A stretch of DNA of 34,239 bases from Clostridia bacterium. GTDB lineage: Bacteria; Bacillota; Clostridia; Christensenellales; CAG-138. The stretch covers positions 8,976-43,214 of the forward strand of contig JAUNBH010000007.1 in assembly GCA_030527165.1 (NCBI GenBank), given 5' to 3'. Below, one piece after another: positions 1 to 7,415 of the stretch. The first letter of the stretch is position 1. Each line of letters opens with the position of its first letter. A program made the position numbers and the translations under genes. The notes below the pieces were generated by a model. That model was not told the origin of the DNA, did no database searches, and worked only from the letters and a program-made list of their open reading frames with translations.

Positions 1-32
1 GTTTGGAAACAAACTGGGGGGGGGGGGGGGGG
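1..32. other. Contig-end sequence with a 17-G homopolymer
   Basis: Bases 1-14 form a small hairpin (GTTTG, GAAA loop, CAAAC) and bases 16-32 are 17 consecutive G. No gene is visible here. A G run this long at the extreme end of a sequence is a common sequencing or assembly artefact, though a real homopolymer cannot be excluded. Confidence 0.6.
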
Positions 33-194
33 CCGGCCACAAAATCGGGGCGCGGGCAGCGGAGGAAGTGAGGCCTCGCGGCAGACAGCGCGGCGCGGCC
101 ACGGCGGGATAATTATCGAGGCAAGTGCCATACGCTCATCCGGCGGAGCTTTCCCCTGTGCGCAGGCAGCGGCGGCGCGGCGCCAAATTCGCGG

Positions 195-223
195 TTGTTA
201 AACGCGCGTGCCGGTGTTAGAAT
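195..223 (+). promoter_or_regulatory. Sigma-A-type promoter of glgP
   Basis: TTGTTA (195-200) and TAGAAT (218-223) are separated by exactly 17 bp, with a TGT extended -10 just before the -10 box. The start site would fall near 230, giving a leader of about 25 nt to the glgP start. Bases 33-194 upstream are GC-rich and show no convincing gene. Confidence 0.7.
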
Positions 224-253
224 AGAGACCGACTCGCAAAGGGGGAACTGTCA

Positions 254-2620
254 ATGTTGATGGACACAAGGGCGATAATGCGTCGCATGGAGGATGAACT
301 CAAGACGGATTATCAGATTTCATTATACGAAGCTACACCGCAGCAGCTGCACAAGGCCCTGTCGGACGCGGCTATGTTCGCCATATCGGACGATTGGCGC
401 AGGAGCCGCCGCGAACACGAGCACGTTCGCAGAGCATACTACTTCTCGGCGGAGTACCTCATAGGGCGGTTGGTCTACAACAACTACTACTGCATGGGCA
501 TACTGGACGAGGTGAGCGGCTATCTGCGCATGAAGGGCGCAGACCTGCGCACGCTTGAGGAGGTGGCGGATCCCGCCCTCGGCAACGGCGGGCTCGGGCG
601 GCTGGCGGCGTGCTTTTTAGACTCTGCGGCGACGCACAACCTGCCGCTGGACGGCTATGGCCTGCGCTATAAGTTCGGGTTGTTCAGGCAGAGCTTCGCA
701 AATGGCTTCCAGTGCGAGAAAGCGGACGACTGGCAGCGCTATGGCGACCCGTGGAGCAGGCGGCGCGATGACAAGACCGTCACGGTGCGTTTTGCCGACC
801 AGGAAGTGCTCGCGGTGCCGTACGACATGCCCATAATAGGTTACGGGACGAGCAACATAGGCACGCTGAGGCTGTGGCAGAGCGAGCCTGTGGAGGAGTT
901 TGACTTTAACCTCTTTAATGACCAGAAGTACGACCTCTCCGTCAAGGAGAAGAATGAGGTGGAGGACATAACGCGCGTGCTCTACCCAAACGACAGTACT
1001 TACGCGGGCAAGCAGCTCCGGCTGAAGCAGCAGTATTTCCTGTCCTCCGCGTCGCTGCAGGACATAGTCCGCAGATATAGGCGCGTCAGGGGCAATGACT
1101 TCTCCGGGTTTGCGGCGCACGCCGCCATACAGCTTAACGACACGCATCCGGCGGTATCCGTGCCGGAGCTCATAAGGCTGCTCATGGAGAACGGGTTGGA
1201 CTTCGTGACGGCGTTTGAGACTGCAAGGGCTACATTCTCATATACGAACCACACGATTATGAGCGAGGCGCTTGAGAAGTGGGATACGAGGCTATTTAGC
1301 GGCGTGATACCCCAGATATACGAATTGATAGAGCAGATAGACGAGCGCCTTATGACCGAGCTCGCCGCGCGCGGCGTGGACGCGCAGCGGCGCGAGCGGA
1401 TGCGCATAATATCGGATAACTGCATTCACATGGCGCGGCTGCTGACATATGTTTCGACATACGTCAACGGCGTGGCGCGAATACACACTGAGATACTCAA
1501 ACGCGACGTGCTGCGCGACTGGTACGAGGTGTTTCCGGAGAAGTTCCAGAACAAGACGAACGGCATAACGCAGCGCCGTTGGCTGGGACTGTGCAATCCG
1601 GAGCTGTCCGCGCTGGTGGCGGATAAGATAGGCTGGGGCTTTGTGAAGAATCTCGATGAGATATCCGCGCTCAAGGAGCACATCGACGCGGACTTCGTAA
1701 AGCGCTTCCGGGAGGTCAAGTTCAAGAAAAAGCAGCAGCTCTGCCGCGCCATAGCGGATCGCGAGGGGGTAGTGCTCAACCCGACGTTCATGTTCGACAT
1801 ACAGGTCAAGCGCATGCACGAGTACAAGCGTCAGCTCATGAACGCGTTCAGCATCGTGTACATATACAACAAGCTCAAGCGCGGCGAACTGCCAGAGTTC
1901 ACGCCCACCGCGTTCATATTCGGCGCAAAGGCTGCGCCGGGCTATTACAGGGCAAAGGGCGTCATTAAGTACATAAACGAAGTTGCGCGCATGGTCAATG
2001 GCGATGAGTCGGTAAGGGATAAGCTCCAAGTGGTATTCGTGCAGAACTACAATTGCTCGTACGCGGAGGAAATAATACCTGCCGCCGACGTGAGCGAGCA
2101 GATCTCGCCCGCGGGTACGGAGGCGTCCGGGACGGGCAACATGAAGTTCATGCTCAACGGCGCGGTGACGCTCGGCACTTATGACGGCGCAAACGTCGAG
2201 ATAGTTGAGGCCGCCGGCGAGGAGAACAACTACATATTCGGCGCGCGCGTGGAGGAGCTGGAGGGCCTCGATTACGACCCCATGCGCATATACAGCTCCA
2301 ACGACGACATAAGGCGCGTGCTCGACACGCTCGTTGACGGCACGTTCTCCGATAACGGCACCGGGGTATTTAGAGACCTCTACGAGTCGATACTTCACGG
2401 CGCGAGCTGGCACAAGCCGGATCACTACTACATACTGCTGGACTTCATGCCATACATCGACGCAAAGCTCCGCGCCAACCGCGATTACAGGGACGCGGAG
2501 GCGTTTGCGCGCAAGTGCGTGATGAACACCTGCTGCGCCGGCCGCTTCTCGTCGGACAGGACGGTGCGCGAATACGCGAGCGAGCTCTGGCGGATAGCGC
2601 CCATAGAGCAGGGCGATTGA
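254..2620 (+). CDS. glgP: Glycogen/starch/alpha-glucan phosphorylase
   Basis: This 788-residue cytoplasmic GT35 enzyme removes glucose from the non-reducing ends of glycogen or maltodextrin using phosphate, releasing glucose-1-phosphate. The PLP-binding motif EASGTGNMK is intact, with the Schiff-base lysine at about residue 631, and it is followed by the family-typical GTYDGANVEI. The N-terminal part has the expected EYLIGR and GNGGLGRLAACF motifs. Length is normal for bacterial GlgP. The ATG at 254 is chosen because GGGGG at 241-245 lies 8 nt upstream and a promoter fits at 195-223. The gene is transcribed alone, converges on a lipoprotein gene and ends in a terminator at 2752. Its product feeds the phosphoglucomutase at 8.2 kb; malQ at 10-11.6 kb is the usual partner for short chains. 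Of the first 23 Ile codons, 20 are ATA. Confidence 0.97.
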   Translation: MLMDTRAIMRRMEDELKTDYQISLYEATPQQLHKALSDAAMFAISDDWRRSRREHEHVRRAYYFSAEYLIGRLVYNNYYCMGILDEVSGYLRMKGADLRTLEEVADPALGNGGLGRLAACFLDSAATHNLPLDGYGLRYKFGLFRQSFANGFQCEKADDWQRYGDPWSRRRDDKTVTVRFADQEVLAVPYDMPIIGYGTSNIGTLRLWQSEPVEEFDFNLFNDQKYDLSVKEKNEVEDITRVLYPNDSTYAGKQLRLKQQYFLSSASLQDIVRRYRRVRGNDFSGFAAHAAIQLNDTHPAVSVPELIRLLMENGLDFVTAFETARATFSYTNHTIMSEALEKWDTRLFSGVIPQIYELIEQIDERLMTELAARGVDAQRRERMRIISDNCIHMARLLTYVSTYVNGVARIHTEILKRDVLRDWYEVFPEKFQNKTNGITQRRWLGLCNPELSALVADKIGWGFVKNLDEISALKEHIDADFVKRFREVKFKKKQQLCRAIADREGVVLNPTFMFDIQVKRMHEYKRQLMNAFSIVYIYNKLKRGELPEFTPTAFIFGAKAAPGYYRAKGVIKYINEVARMVNGDESVRDKLQVVFVQNYNCSYAEEIIPAADVSEQISPAGTEASGTGNMKFMLNGAVTLGTYDGANVEIVEAAGEENNYIFGARVEELEGLDYDPMRIYSSNDDIRRVLDTLVDGTFSDNGTGVFRDLYESILHGASWHKPDHYYILLDFMPYIDAKLRANRDYRDAEAFARKCVMNTCCAGRFSSDRTVREYASELWRIAPIEQGD

Positions 2621-2666
2621 TTCCGGGCGCGCACGCGGTTGGGGCATTGCGCGCGCGGCGATTTTT

Positions 2667-2727
2667 GGCGCATACGCGCCACCCCACCCACCCGCCCAAA
2701 AGGTAGCTTCCCGCTATCGCGGTAAGC
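2667..2727 (+). repeat. Dispersed hairpin/C-tract/hairpin element, copy A
   Basis: Hairpin 1 is GGCGC-ATAC-GCGCC (2667-2680). C-tracts CCCCACCCACCCGCCC follow at 2682-2697, then hairpin 2 GCTTCCCGC-TATC-GCGGTAAGC (2706-2727), which carries one mismatch. It agrees with copy B at 57 of 61 positions by hand alignment. It lies between the convergent 3' ends of glgP and the lipoprotein gene. A GTAG tetranucleotide overlaps the start of hairpin 2. The minus strand has four G-tracts separated by single bases. Confidence 0.85.
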
Positions 2728-2751
2728 GCGGCGGGTCACGGCGACACAAGA

Positions 2752-2779
2752 GGGACGGCGCCAGGGCGCCGCCCCTTTT
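2752..2779 (+). terminator. Intrinsic terminator of glgP
   Basis: The arms GGGACGGCGC and GCGCCGCCCC pair across a CAGG loop, with nine of ten pairs formed and one A-C mismatch. TTTT follows at 2776-2779. On the opposite strand the U-tract is poor, so it mainly serves glgP. Confidence 0.75.
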
Positions 2780-2807
2780 GTAATGCAGGCGGGCGTTTAG
2801 CAAAAGT

Positions 2808-3803
2808 TTACAGCGGAGCCTTCACCACCCATACGCCGTCGCTGTCCACCATCGTGGTGTACACGCAGCCCCTGCCCGTGAAGTACTGGGGCATATAGCT
2901 TTGCTGCGTGTCCGACTCATAGTCGCACGCGAAACAGGCGTAGGATTTAAGCTCTCCGTCAAGCCCGTATTTGAACACTATCACGCCCGAGGCGTCGTCG
3001 CCGTTGTCGCCCGAATACCCCACTTGCTCAAATACGGAACCCGAGTACCAGGACTGAAGATAGAGGTTGTCCTCGGAATCCACGAATACAGTCGCCGGCA
3101 TTGCGTCATATGACATCAGCCGCTGCAGGATGTCCTCCGGCACGGGCAGGGACAGTTCGGCATAGGTTTCTTCTGCGTTGTATATCGCCAGCAGCGTCAA
3201 GTAGTCCCGCATGACCCACAGGCGCTCGTCGTTCATGTATGAGAACCGCGCTTGGAGTGCGTATGTGCCGTCCTCGAGCTGTACGTACACCTCATTAGCG
3301 TAGTTCTTGAGCTCGAACTCCTCTATGGGGTACTCCGCCTTCAGCTCTGCCATTATCGCCGACAGCTCCTCATCATCGCCGGCTTCGTGCTGCAGACTGC
3401 GCGTAAATACACCATCGACGTATATGTTGTAGTACACGGTGCCCGTCTCGACGCTGTTGTACGGCGAGACGTACGGCTCTTGCCTGACTATGCACACAGA
3501 GTCGTCGGCGCTGACGTACACTACGACGGGTCTGCTTCCCGGCGGGACCCATTCTGAACCGTGCTCGGAGGCTTCCGCCTGCGCGGCGCTCATCAAGGCT
3601 ATTGGGTCGCCGAGTTCGCCCGCGCCAGTTCCGATTTTTATCAAACAGACTTTTTCGAGCTCCACCGCGCCGAACTCAGCGTACTGCTCGCACGCCTCCA
3701 GAACTCTGGGCTCTGCGGGCGCGCAGCCAAATGCCAAGAGCGCGAAGAGCATCGCCAGTATCATCGCCGCAAGTTTGCGCGGCGCGTTTCGTACGAGTTT
3801 CAT
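2808..3803 (-). CDS. Predicted lipoprotein of unknown function
   Basis: The 331-residue product begins with a basic n-region (MKLVRNAPRK), a hydrophobic stretch (about 11-25) and a lipobox ending at Cys27 (LAFGC), so it is probably exported and lipid-anchored. I do not recognise the mature domain. It is acidic, rich in Tyr and Glu, and has no obvious catalytic motif. The start at 3803 is chosen because GGAGG lies 4 nt upstream and it gives a proper signal peptide; a longer upstream reading would run through repeat copy B. It is a single-gene unit with a possible promoter near 3905-3934 and a 12-bp palindrome in its leader. It could be a sensor or substrate-binding lipoprotein, but the sequence does not establish this. 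Confidence 0.8.
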   Translation of the reverse strand: MKLVRNAPRKLAAMILAMLFALLAFGCAPAEPRVLEACEQYAEFGAVELEKVCLIKIGTGAGELGDPIALMSAAQAEASEHGSEWVPPGSRPVVVYVSADDSVCIVRQEPYVSPYNSVETGTVYYNIYVDGVFTRSLQHEAGDDEELSAIMAELKAEYPIEEFELKNYANEVYVQLEDGTYALQARFSYMNDERLWVMRDYLTLLAIYNAEETYAELSLPVPEDILQRLMSYDAMPATVFVDSEDNLYLQSWYSGSVFEQVGYSGDNGDDASGVIVFKYGLDGELKSYACFACDYESDTQQSYMPQYFTGRGCVYTTMVDSDGVWVVKAPL

Positions 3804-3817
3804 GTGACCTCCTTTGT

Positions 3818-3829
3818 GTTCCGCGGAAC
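3818..3829. promoter_or_regulatory. 12-bp perfect palindrome in the lipoprotein leader
   Basis: GTTCCGCGGAAC is a perfect inverted repeat with no spacer, about 10 bp upstream of the lipoprotein ribosome site and downstream of the proposed promoter. It could be a repressor operator or chance in GC-rich DNA. No regulator gene lies next to it. Confidence 0.3.
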
Positions 3830-3904
3830 CGCAATTCCACAGTATAAAGCAACTTGAATGTCTTACTATCGCCATACCCTGCCTGCCAATCTCAGGCTCA
3901 ATAT

Positions 3905-3934
3905 AATATACCGATATTGTTTGCATGCCGTCAG
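3905..3934 (-). promoter_or_regulatory. Possible promoter of the lipoprotein gene
   Basis: On the minus strand CTGACG (3934-3929) and TATATT (3910-3905) are 18 bp apart in a locally AT-rich patch. This gives a leader of about 95 nt. The gene-free interval 3804-4118 also holds the 12-bp palindrome, repeat copy B and the tuf terminator; I see nothing else in it. Confidence 0.45.
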
Positions 3935-4002
3935 GCGCAGAGAAGCATTGTTTACAAAACCGTAACAAAATGCGCATAAGTCCGCGCGGCGCGGCGTTTT
4001 TT

Positions 4003-4063
4003 GGCGCATGCGCGCCACCCCACCCACCCGCCCGCAAGGTAGCTTCCCGCTATCGCGGGAAGC
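4003..4063 (+). repeat. Dispersed hairpin/C-tract/hairpin element, copy B
   Basis: Hairpin 1 GGCGC-ATGC-GCGCC (4003-4016), C-tracts CCCCACCCACCCGCCC (4018-4033), then a perfect hairpin 2 GCTTCCCGC-TATC-GCGGGAAGC (4042-4063). This is the cleanest copy. It lies just beyond the tuf terminator, so the G-rich strand is the tuf sense strand. GTAG overlaps the start of hairpin 2, as in copy A, and the flanking GCGCGGCG plus T-run is shared with copy A. Confidence 0.88.
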
Positions 4064-4073
4064 GCTGCGCGCG

Positions 4074-4100
4074 AAAAAGGAGCGGACGCAAGTCCGCTCC
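4074..4100 (-). terminator. Intrinsic terminator of tuf
   Basis: Read on the minus strand, a perfect 9-bp stem (GGAGCGGAC / GTCCGCTCC, tetraloop TTGC) is followed by TTTTT (4078-4074). It begins 18 bp after the tuf stop codon. Confidence 0.9.
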
Positions 4101-4118
4101 CTCTGTGTGTCGGTTGTG

Positions 4119-5330
4119 TTATTCGATGATTCCGGTTACTACGCCGGCGCCAACGGTGCGGCCGCCCTCGCGGATAGCGAAGCGCAGGCCTTCCTCTATG
4201 GCTATGGGGGTAATCAGCGTTATCTCCATGCGGATGTTGTCGCCGGGCATGACCATCTCAACGCCCGCGGGGAGCGCGATTACGCCGGTGACGTCCGTCG
4301 TCCTGAAGTAAAACTGCGGACGATAGCCGGGGAAGAACGGGGTATGCCTGCCGCCCTCTTCCTTCTTCAGCACGTACACCTCGCTGTTGAAGTGCGTGTG
4401 AGGATGGATGCTGCCGGGCTTCGCGAGCACCTGGCCGCGCTCGATGTCGGTGCGCTGCACGCCGCGCAGGAGCAGACCGATGTTGTCGCCCGCGATGGCC
4501 TGGTCGAGGAGCTTGCGGAACATTTCCACGCCCGTGACCACTACGCTGCGCGTTTCCTCGGTGAGGCCGACGATCTCAACGGTTTCCTGAACCTTGATGG
4601 TGCCGCGCTCGACCCTACCGGTGGCGACTGTGCCGCGGCCGGTGATGGAGAACACGTCCTCAACGGGCATCAGGAAGGGCTTGTCGGATGCGCGCTCGGG
4701 GGTCGGGATGTACGCGTCTACGGCGTCCATCAGGTCGAACAGGCACTTGCACTCGGGGCTGTCCTTGGCGATGGCGCCGTTCTGGAGGGACTCGAGCGCC
4801 AACAGCGCGGAACCCATGACGATCGGTATATCGTCGCCCGGGAAATCGTAGCTGGAGAGCAGCTCGCGGACTTCCATCTCGACGAGCTCGAGCAGCTCGG
4901 GGTCGTCAACCTGGTCAGTCTTGTTCATGAACACGACGATGTAGGGCACGCCAACCTGCCTGGCGAGCAGTATGTGCTCGCGAGTCTGCGGCATGGGGCC
5001 GTCAGCGGCGGAAACTACCAGAATAGCACCGTCCATCTGCGCAGCGCCCGTTATCATGTTCTTGACATAGTCGGCGTGGCCGGGGCAGTCGACGTGGGCA
5101 TAGTGCCTCGCGTCGGTCTCATACTCAACGTGCGCGGTGTTGATGGTTATTCCTCTCGCCTTCTCTTCCGGCGCCTTGTCGATTTCGTCGTAGCGCATCG
5201 CCGCCGCCTGTCCCTGCTGGGACAACGCCATGGTGATAGCCGCAGTCAGCGTCGTCTTGCCATGGTCGACGTGGCCGATAGTGCCGATGTTTACATGCGG
5301 CTTGGTTCTTACGAATGTCTGCTTTGCCAT
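4119..5330 (-). CDS. tuf: Translation elongation factor Tu (EF-Tu)
   Basis: This 403-residue GTPase delivers aminoacyl-tRNA to the ribosomal A site. Visible motifs are the P-loop GHVDHGKT (about 19-26), the switch I RGITI, G3 DCPGH (about 81-85), G4 NKTD (about 136-139) and a SAL-type G5. Domains II and III are full length and end in the family-typical VTGIIE. The ATG at 5330 is chosen for its AGGAG ribosome site; the longer upstream reading is a translation of the tRNA gene. It lies 61 bp downstream of tRNA-Gly on the same strand and probably shares its promoter. In many bacteria tuf sits next to fusA and rpsJ; here it is 9.6 kb from rpsJ on the opposite strand. A second tuf elsewhere cannot be judged from this window. 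Confidence 0.98.
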   Translation of the reverse strand: MAKQTFVRTKPHVNIGTIGHVDHGKTTLTAAITMALSQQGQAAAMRYDEIDKAPEEKARGITINTAHVEYETDARHYAHVDCPGHADYVKNMITGAAQMDGAILVVSAADGPMPQTREHILLARQVGVPYIVVFMNKTDQVDDPELLELVEMEVRELLSSYDFPGDDIPIVMGSALLALESLQNGAIAKDSPECKCLFDLMDAVDAYIPTPERASDKPFLMPVEDVFSITGRGTVATGRVERGTIKVQETVEIVGLTEETRSVVVTGVEMFRKLLDQAIAGDNIGLLLRGVQRTDIERGQVLAKPGSIHPHTHFNSEVYVLKKEEGGRHTPFFPGYRPQFYFRTTDVTGVIALPAGVEMVMPGDNIRMEITLITPIAIEEGLRFAIREGGRTVGAGVVTGIIE

Positions 5331-5391
5331 TCTTGGTTGTCTCCTTTTGCTGAAGTTGTAATTCGCCGTTTGACCGCATGAAGGGTCAATA

Positions 5392-5465
5392 TGGAGCGGG
5401 TGATGGGAATCGAACCCACGTGACCGGCTTGGGAAGCCGGAGCTCTGCCATTGAGCTACACCCGC
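5392..5465 (-). tRNA. tRNA-Gly, anticodon CCC
   Basis: On the minus strand the acceptor arms GCGGGTG and CACCCGC pair over all 7 bp. The D-arm is GCTC...GAGC, the anticodon stem CCGGC/GCCGG encloses the loop TTCCCAA (anticodon CCC, reading GGG), and the T-loop is TTCGATT. The discriminator is U and CCA is encoded. It precedes tuf, an arrangement seen in several bacterial tRNA-tuf operons. Confidence 0.95.
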
Positions 5466-5513
5466 ATTACACGGGGCGGCTTTCACCACATGCACCCAAA
5501 TTACGGCTTATCC

Positions 5514-5542
5514 ATTTTAATGCAGCGTAAATCGTTTGTCAA
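5514..5542 (-). promoter_or_regulatory. Strong promoter of tRNA-Gly and tuf
   Basis: On the minus strand a consensus -35 TTGACA (5542-5537) and -10 TAAAAT (5519-5514) are 17 bp apart. The start site would be about 40 nt upstream of the mature tRNA. I see no terminator between dusB and this promoter, so some read-through from dusB is also possible. Confidence 0.85.
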
Positions 5543-5581
5543 CAACTATTATGCGCGATATAGGGCATATTTTTCTCGTGA

Positions 5582-6532
5582 TTACTGGATTTTTTCCAGG
5601 ATGGCGACCAACTCCGCGGAGCTTGAGGCGGCGTTTATGCGCACGCGCGCCGCCGCGCTGCCGTCTATGCCCCGGGTATACCACGAGAGGTGCTTGCGCA
5701 GTTCCGCAAAGCTGCCCTCGCCCTTGAGCTGAACGTGGCGCCGTATGTGAGCCAGCGCGACCTCCCGGCGGCGCTCCCACGACGGTGGCGAATACGCCTC
5801 GCCGCGCAGGGCAGCTCTTATTTCCGCGAATATGAACGGGTTCCCCTGCGCACCCCTCGCTACCATGATACCCGCGCATCCGGTGGAGCGCATCCTCAGG
5901 GCGCTTTCGCCGTCGAACACGTCGCCGTTGCCTATCACGGGTATGTCGAGCGCGGCGGCTATTCGCGCTATGGCGTCGTAGTCGGCGCGTCCGGAGTACA
6001 TCTGCGCGCGTGTGCGCGCGTGAACGGTGACCGCGGCGGCGCCGGCGTCCCTGCACACCCGTGCAAACTCAAGCCCGTTCACATGGGAGCTGTCGAAGCC
6101 CAGGCGGTGCTTCACCGTGACCGGAACGGACGCGGCGGCGGCGACGGCGCCAACTATCCGCGCGGCGAGGCCCGGGTCGAGCATCAGCGCGCAGCCCTCG
6201 CCGTTGCGCGTTATCTTCGGCGCGGGGCAGCCCATGTTGATGTCTATGAGGCGCAGCGAATCGCCCATGTCGTCGCAGAGAGCGCGCGCGATGTCCGCCA
6301 TTATTTCGGGCTCGGAGCCAAAGAGCTGTATCGCGCATGGCTTCTCAACGTCTGATATGCGCAGGAGCGCGCGGGAGTTCCGGTTGTTGTAGTGCAGTCC
6401 CTTCGCGCTGACCATTTCCGTGTAGGTCATGTCCGCGCCGAAGGCGACGCAAAGCTCCCTGAACGCGACGTCAGTGACGCCCGCCATGGGAGCCAGGAGT
6501 ATGGGATATTGCGCGCCGAAGGGGTACGGCAT
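5582..6532 (-). CDS. dusB: tRNA-dihydrouridine synthase, DusB type
   Basis: This 316-residue FMN enzyme reduces specific uridines in the tRNA D-loop to dihydrouridine. It has the N-terminal FMN-barrel motif LLAPMAGVTD (about 12-21), the catalytic cysteine in DINMGCPAPKI (Cys102), the barrel motifs VTVKHRLG and VHARTRAQMY, and the phosphate-binding IGNGDV. Length fits the family. The ATG at 6532 begins 14 bp after the stop of the membrane-protein gene on the same strand, so the two are probably co-transcribed; its own ribosome site is weak (a GAGG about 12 nt upstream). The neighbours downstream are tRNA-Gly and tuf, in keeping with a translation theme. The substrate position is inferred from the family, not from sequence here. 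Confidence 0.93.
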   Translation of the reverse strand: MPYPFGAQYPILLAPMAGVTDVAFRELCVAFGADMTYTEMVSAKGLHYNNRNSRALLRISDVEKPCAIQLFGSEPEIMADIARALCDDMGDSLRLIDINMGCPAPKITRNGEGCALMLDPGLAARIVGAVAAAASVPVTVKHRLGFDSSHVNGLEFARVCRDAGAAAVTVHARTRAQMYSGRADYDAIARIAAALDIPVIGNGDVFDGESALRMRSTGCAGIMVARGAQGNPFIFAEIRAALRGEAYSPPSWERRREVALAHIRRHVQLKGEGSFAELRKHLSWYTRGIDGSAAARVRINAASSSAELVAILEKIQ

Positions 6533-6545
6533 ACGCGCTGCGGCC

Positions 6546-7133
6546 TCAGCTGTCCCCGTCGGGGAGCAGGCTCATGTCGGGGGTGGCGTAGGGCTCTTCC
6601 GCGGGGTTCGCCTCCAGCACCTCTATTGACGCTATGTACCAGCGCCCCGCGTCGCGGAGCATGTGCACGCGATAGAGCGCATCCGTCCACGCCGGCGGAT
6701 CCGGCTCCAGTCCCGTTTCGTCGGCCGTGCCGTTCAGCACGGGCACGCGTTCCAGCAAGTCTATCGTCGCTTCGGTCGACCAAGGGAGCACAAACAGGCC
6801 CTCCACGCTCAGCCGGTAGTCGAAGTACGTCACGGTGTAGCCCCTGTATGGCTGGGAATTGAGCAGCTCGTCCTCCTCCAGCCAGTTGAGCAAAAAGTAC
6901 TCCTCGAGGTCATCCGTGGGTTCGTTGTTCAATATGCAGTTCGCGCGCAGGGTTATGCCCTCGGTCGCGATTATGTATATGCTCCCGGCGTGAGCGGCGG
7001 CGAGCGTAACGCCCACAATGATGACGCCCGTGACCGCTACTATAAGAGCGGTGCGGAGCAGGTACCATATGGAGCGCCTCGCTACCGAGTATTTATTGCG
7101 CCTGGTGAGGGCGGCGTGAGTATCGCTTGCCAA
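6546..7133 (-). CDS. Single-pass membrane protein with an extracytoplasmic domain, function unknown
   Basis: The 195-residue product has a short basic cytoplasmic tail, one transmembrane segment at about 22-48 (RTALIVAVTGVIIVGVTLAA) and an acidic external domain of about 145 residues. The alternation of Trp/Tyr strands (YRGYTVTYFDYRLSV, ALYRVHMLRDAGRWYIASI) faintly suggests an NTF2-like fold, but I cannot assign a family. No in-frame ATG fits. TTG at 7133 is the likely start because GGAGG lies 6 nt upstream and a TATAAT box about 25 nt upstream. It is the first gene of a minus-strand unit with dusB and is divergent from thiT. Confidence 0.75.
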   Translation of the reverse strand: MASDTHAALTRRNKYSVARRSIWYLLRTALIVAVTGVIIVGVTLAAAHAGSIYIIATEGITLRANCILNNEPTDDLEEYFLLNWLEEDELLNSQPYRGYTVTYFDYRLSVEGLFVLPWSTEATIDLLERVPVLNGTADETGLEPDPPAWTDALYRVHMLRDAGRWYIASIEVLEANPAEEPYATPDMSLLPDGDS

Positions 7134-7157
7134 AGCGCACCTCCACGGTTTTTTGTG

Positions 7158-7186
7158 ATTATACCACACGCGGGTTTTTTTGCATA
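7158..7186 (-). promoter_or_regulatory. Promoter of the membrane protein-dusB unit
   Basis: On the minus strand a perfect TATAAT (7163-7158) has a TGG extended -10. The -35 region at 17 bp (TATGCA, 7186-7181) is weak. The extended -10 may compensate. Confidence 0.6.
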
Positions 7187-7202
7187 GCTCGCGCGGTGGC
7201 GC

Positions 7203-7231
7203 TTGAAAAGCGCGCGCCGAAGTGATAAAAT
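7203..7231 (+). promoter_or_regulatory. Promoter of the thiT transcript
   Basis: TTGAAA (7203-7208) and TAAAAT (7226-7231) are separated by 17 bp, with a TGA extended -10. The start site falls about 10-15 nt before the riboswitch. It is back to back with the promoter of the membrane protein-dusB unit. Confidence 0.8.
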
Positions 7232-7250
7232 GCCGTCGAGCCTCGAAAAA

Positions 7251-7337
7251 CCGCTGGGGGTGCGCGCAAGCGCTGAGATGTGCCGCAAGGTGCAATCCCT
7301 TGGAACCTGAAGGTTAAGACCTGCGTAGGAAATGCGG
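7251..7337 (+). promoter_or_regulatory. TPP (thiamine pyrophosphate) riboswitch
   Basis: The conserved TPP aptamer sequences are present in order: GGGGGTGC after the P1 strand CCGC, CTGAGA (7273-7278), CCCTTGG, ACCTGA (7305-7310), GCGTAGGAA (7323-7331) and the closing P1 strand GCGG (7334-7337). It lies between a promoter and a thiamine-transporter gene, the classic setting. Thiamine pyrophosphate binding is expected to repress thiT. Confidence 0.95.
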
Positions 7338-7359
7338 ATGAGAAGAATGGCGTTACGTC

Positions 7360-7396
7360 GGCCTCTCGTCCACTGCGGACAGGGGCTACACTTTTT
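7360..7396 (+). terminator. Possible riboswitch expression platform (attenuator)
   Basis: An imperfect hairpin (GTCC-ACTGC-GGAC core, extended by CTCT/GGGG with G-U pairs) is followed by TTTTT at 7392-7396. It fits a TPP-controlled intrinsic terminator, but the stem is uneven. A translational mechanism acting on GAGGAGG at 7401 is an alternative. Confidence 0.4.
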
Positions 7397-7415
7397 CTCA
7401 GAGGAGGCGACAAAT

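Noticed and set aside
1292..2647. A 451-codon minus-strand frame opposite glgP
   Set aside because: It mirrors the GlgP coding frame, is low in recognisable motifs and very rich in Arg, His, Val and Tyr from reversed codons.
2706..2727. Hairpin 2 of the dispersed element as an ordinary intrinsic terminator
   Set aside because: It has no T-tract on either strand, and every copy already has a separate, better terminator beside it.
5331..5495. A longer EF-Tu reading frame starting upstream, through [11 protein letters not shown]
   Set aside because: This is a translation of the tRNA-Gly gene, a well-known mis-annotation. The conserved EF-Tu start MAKQ with AGGAG lies at 5330.
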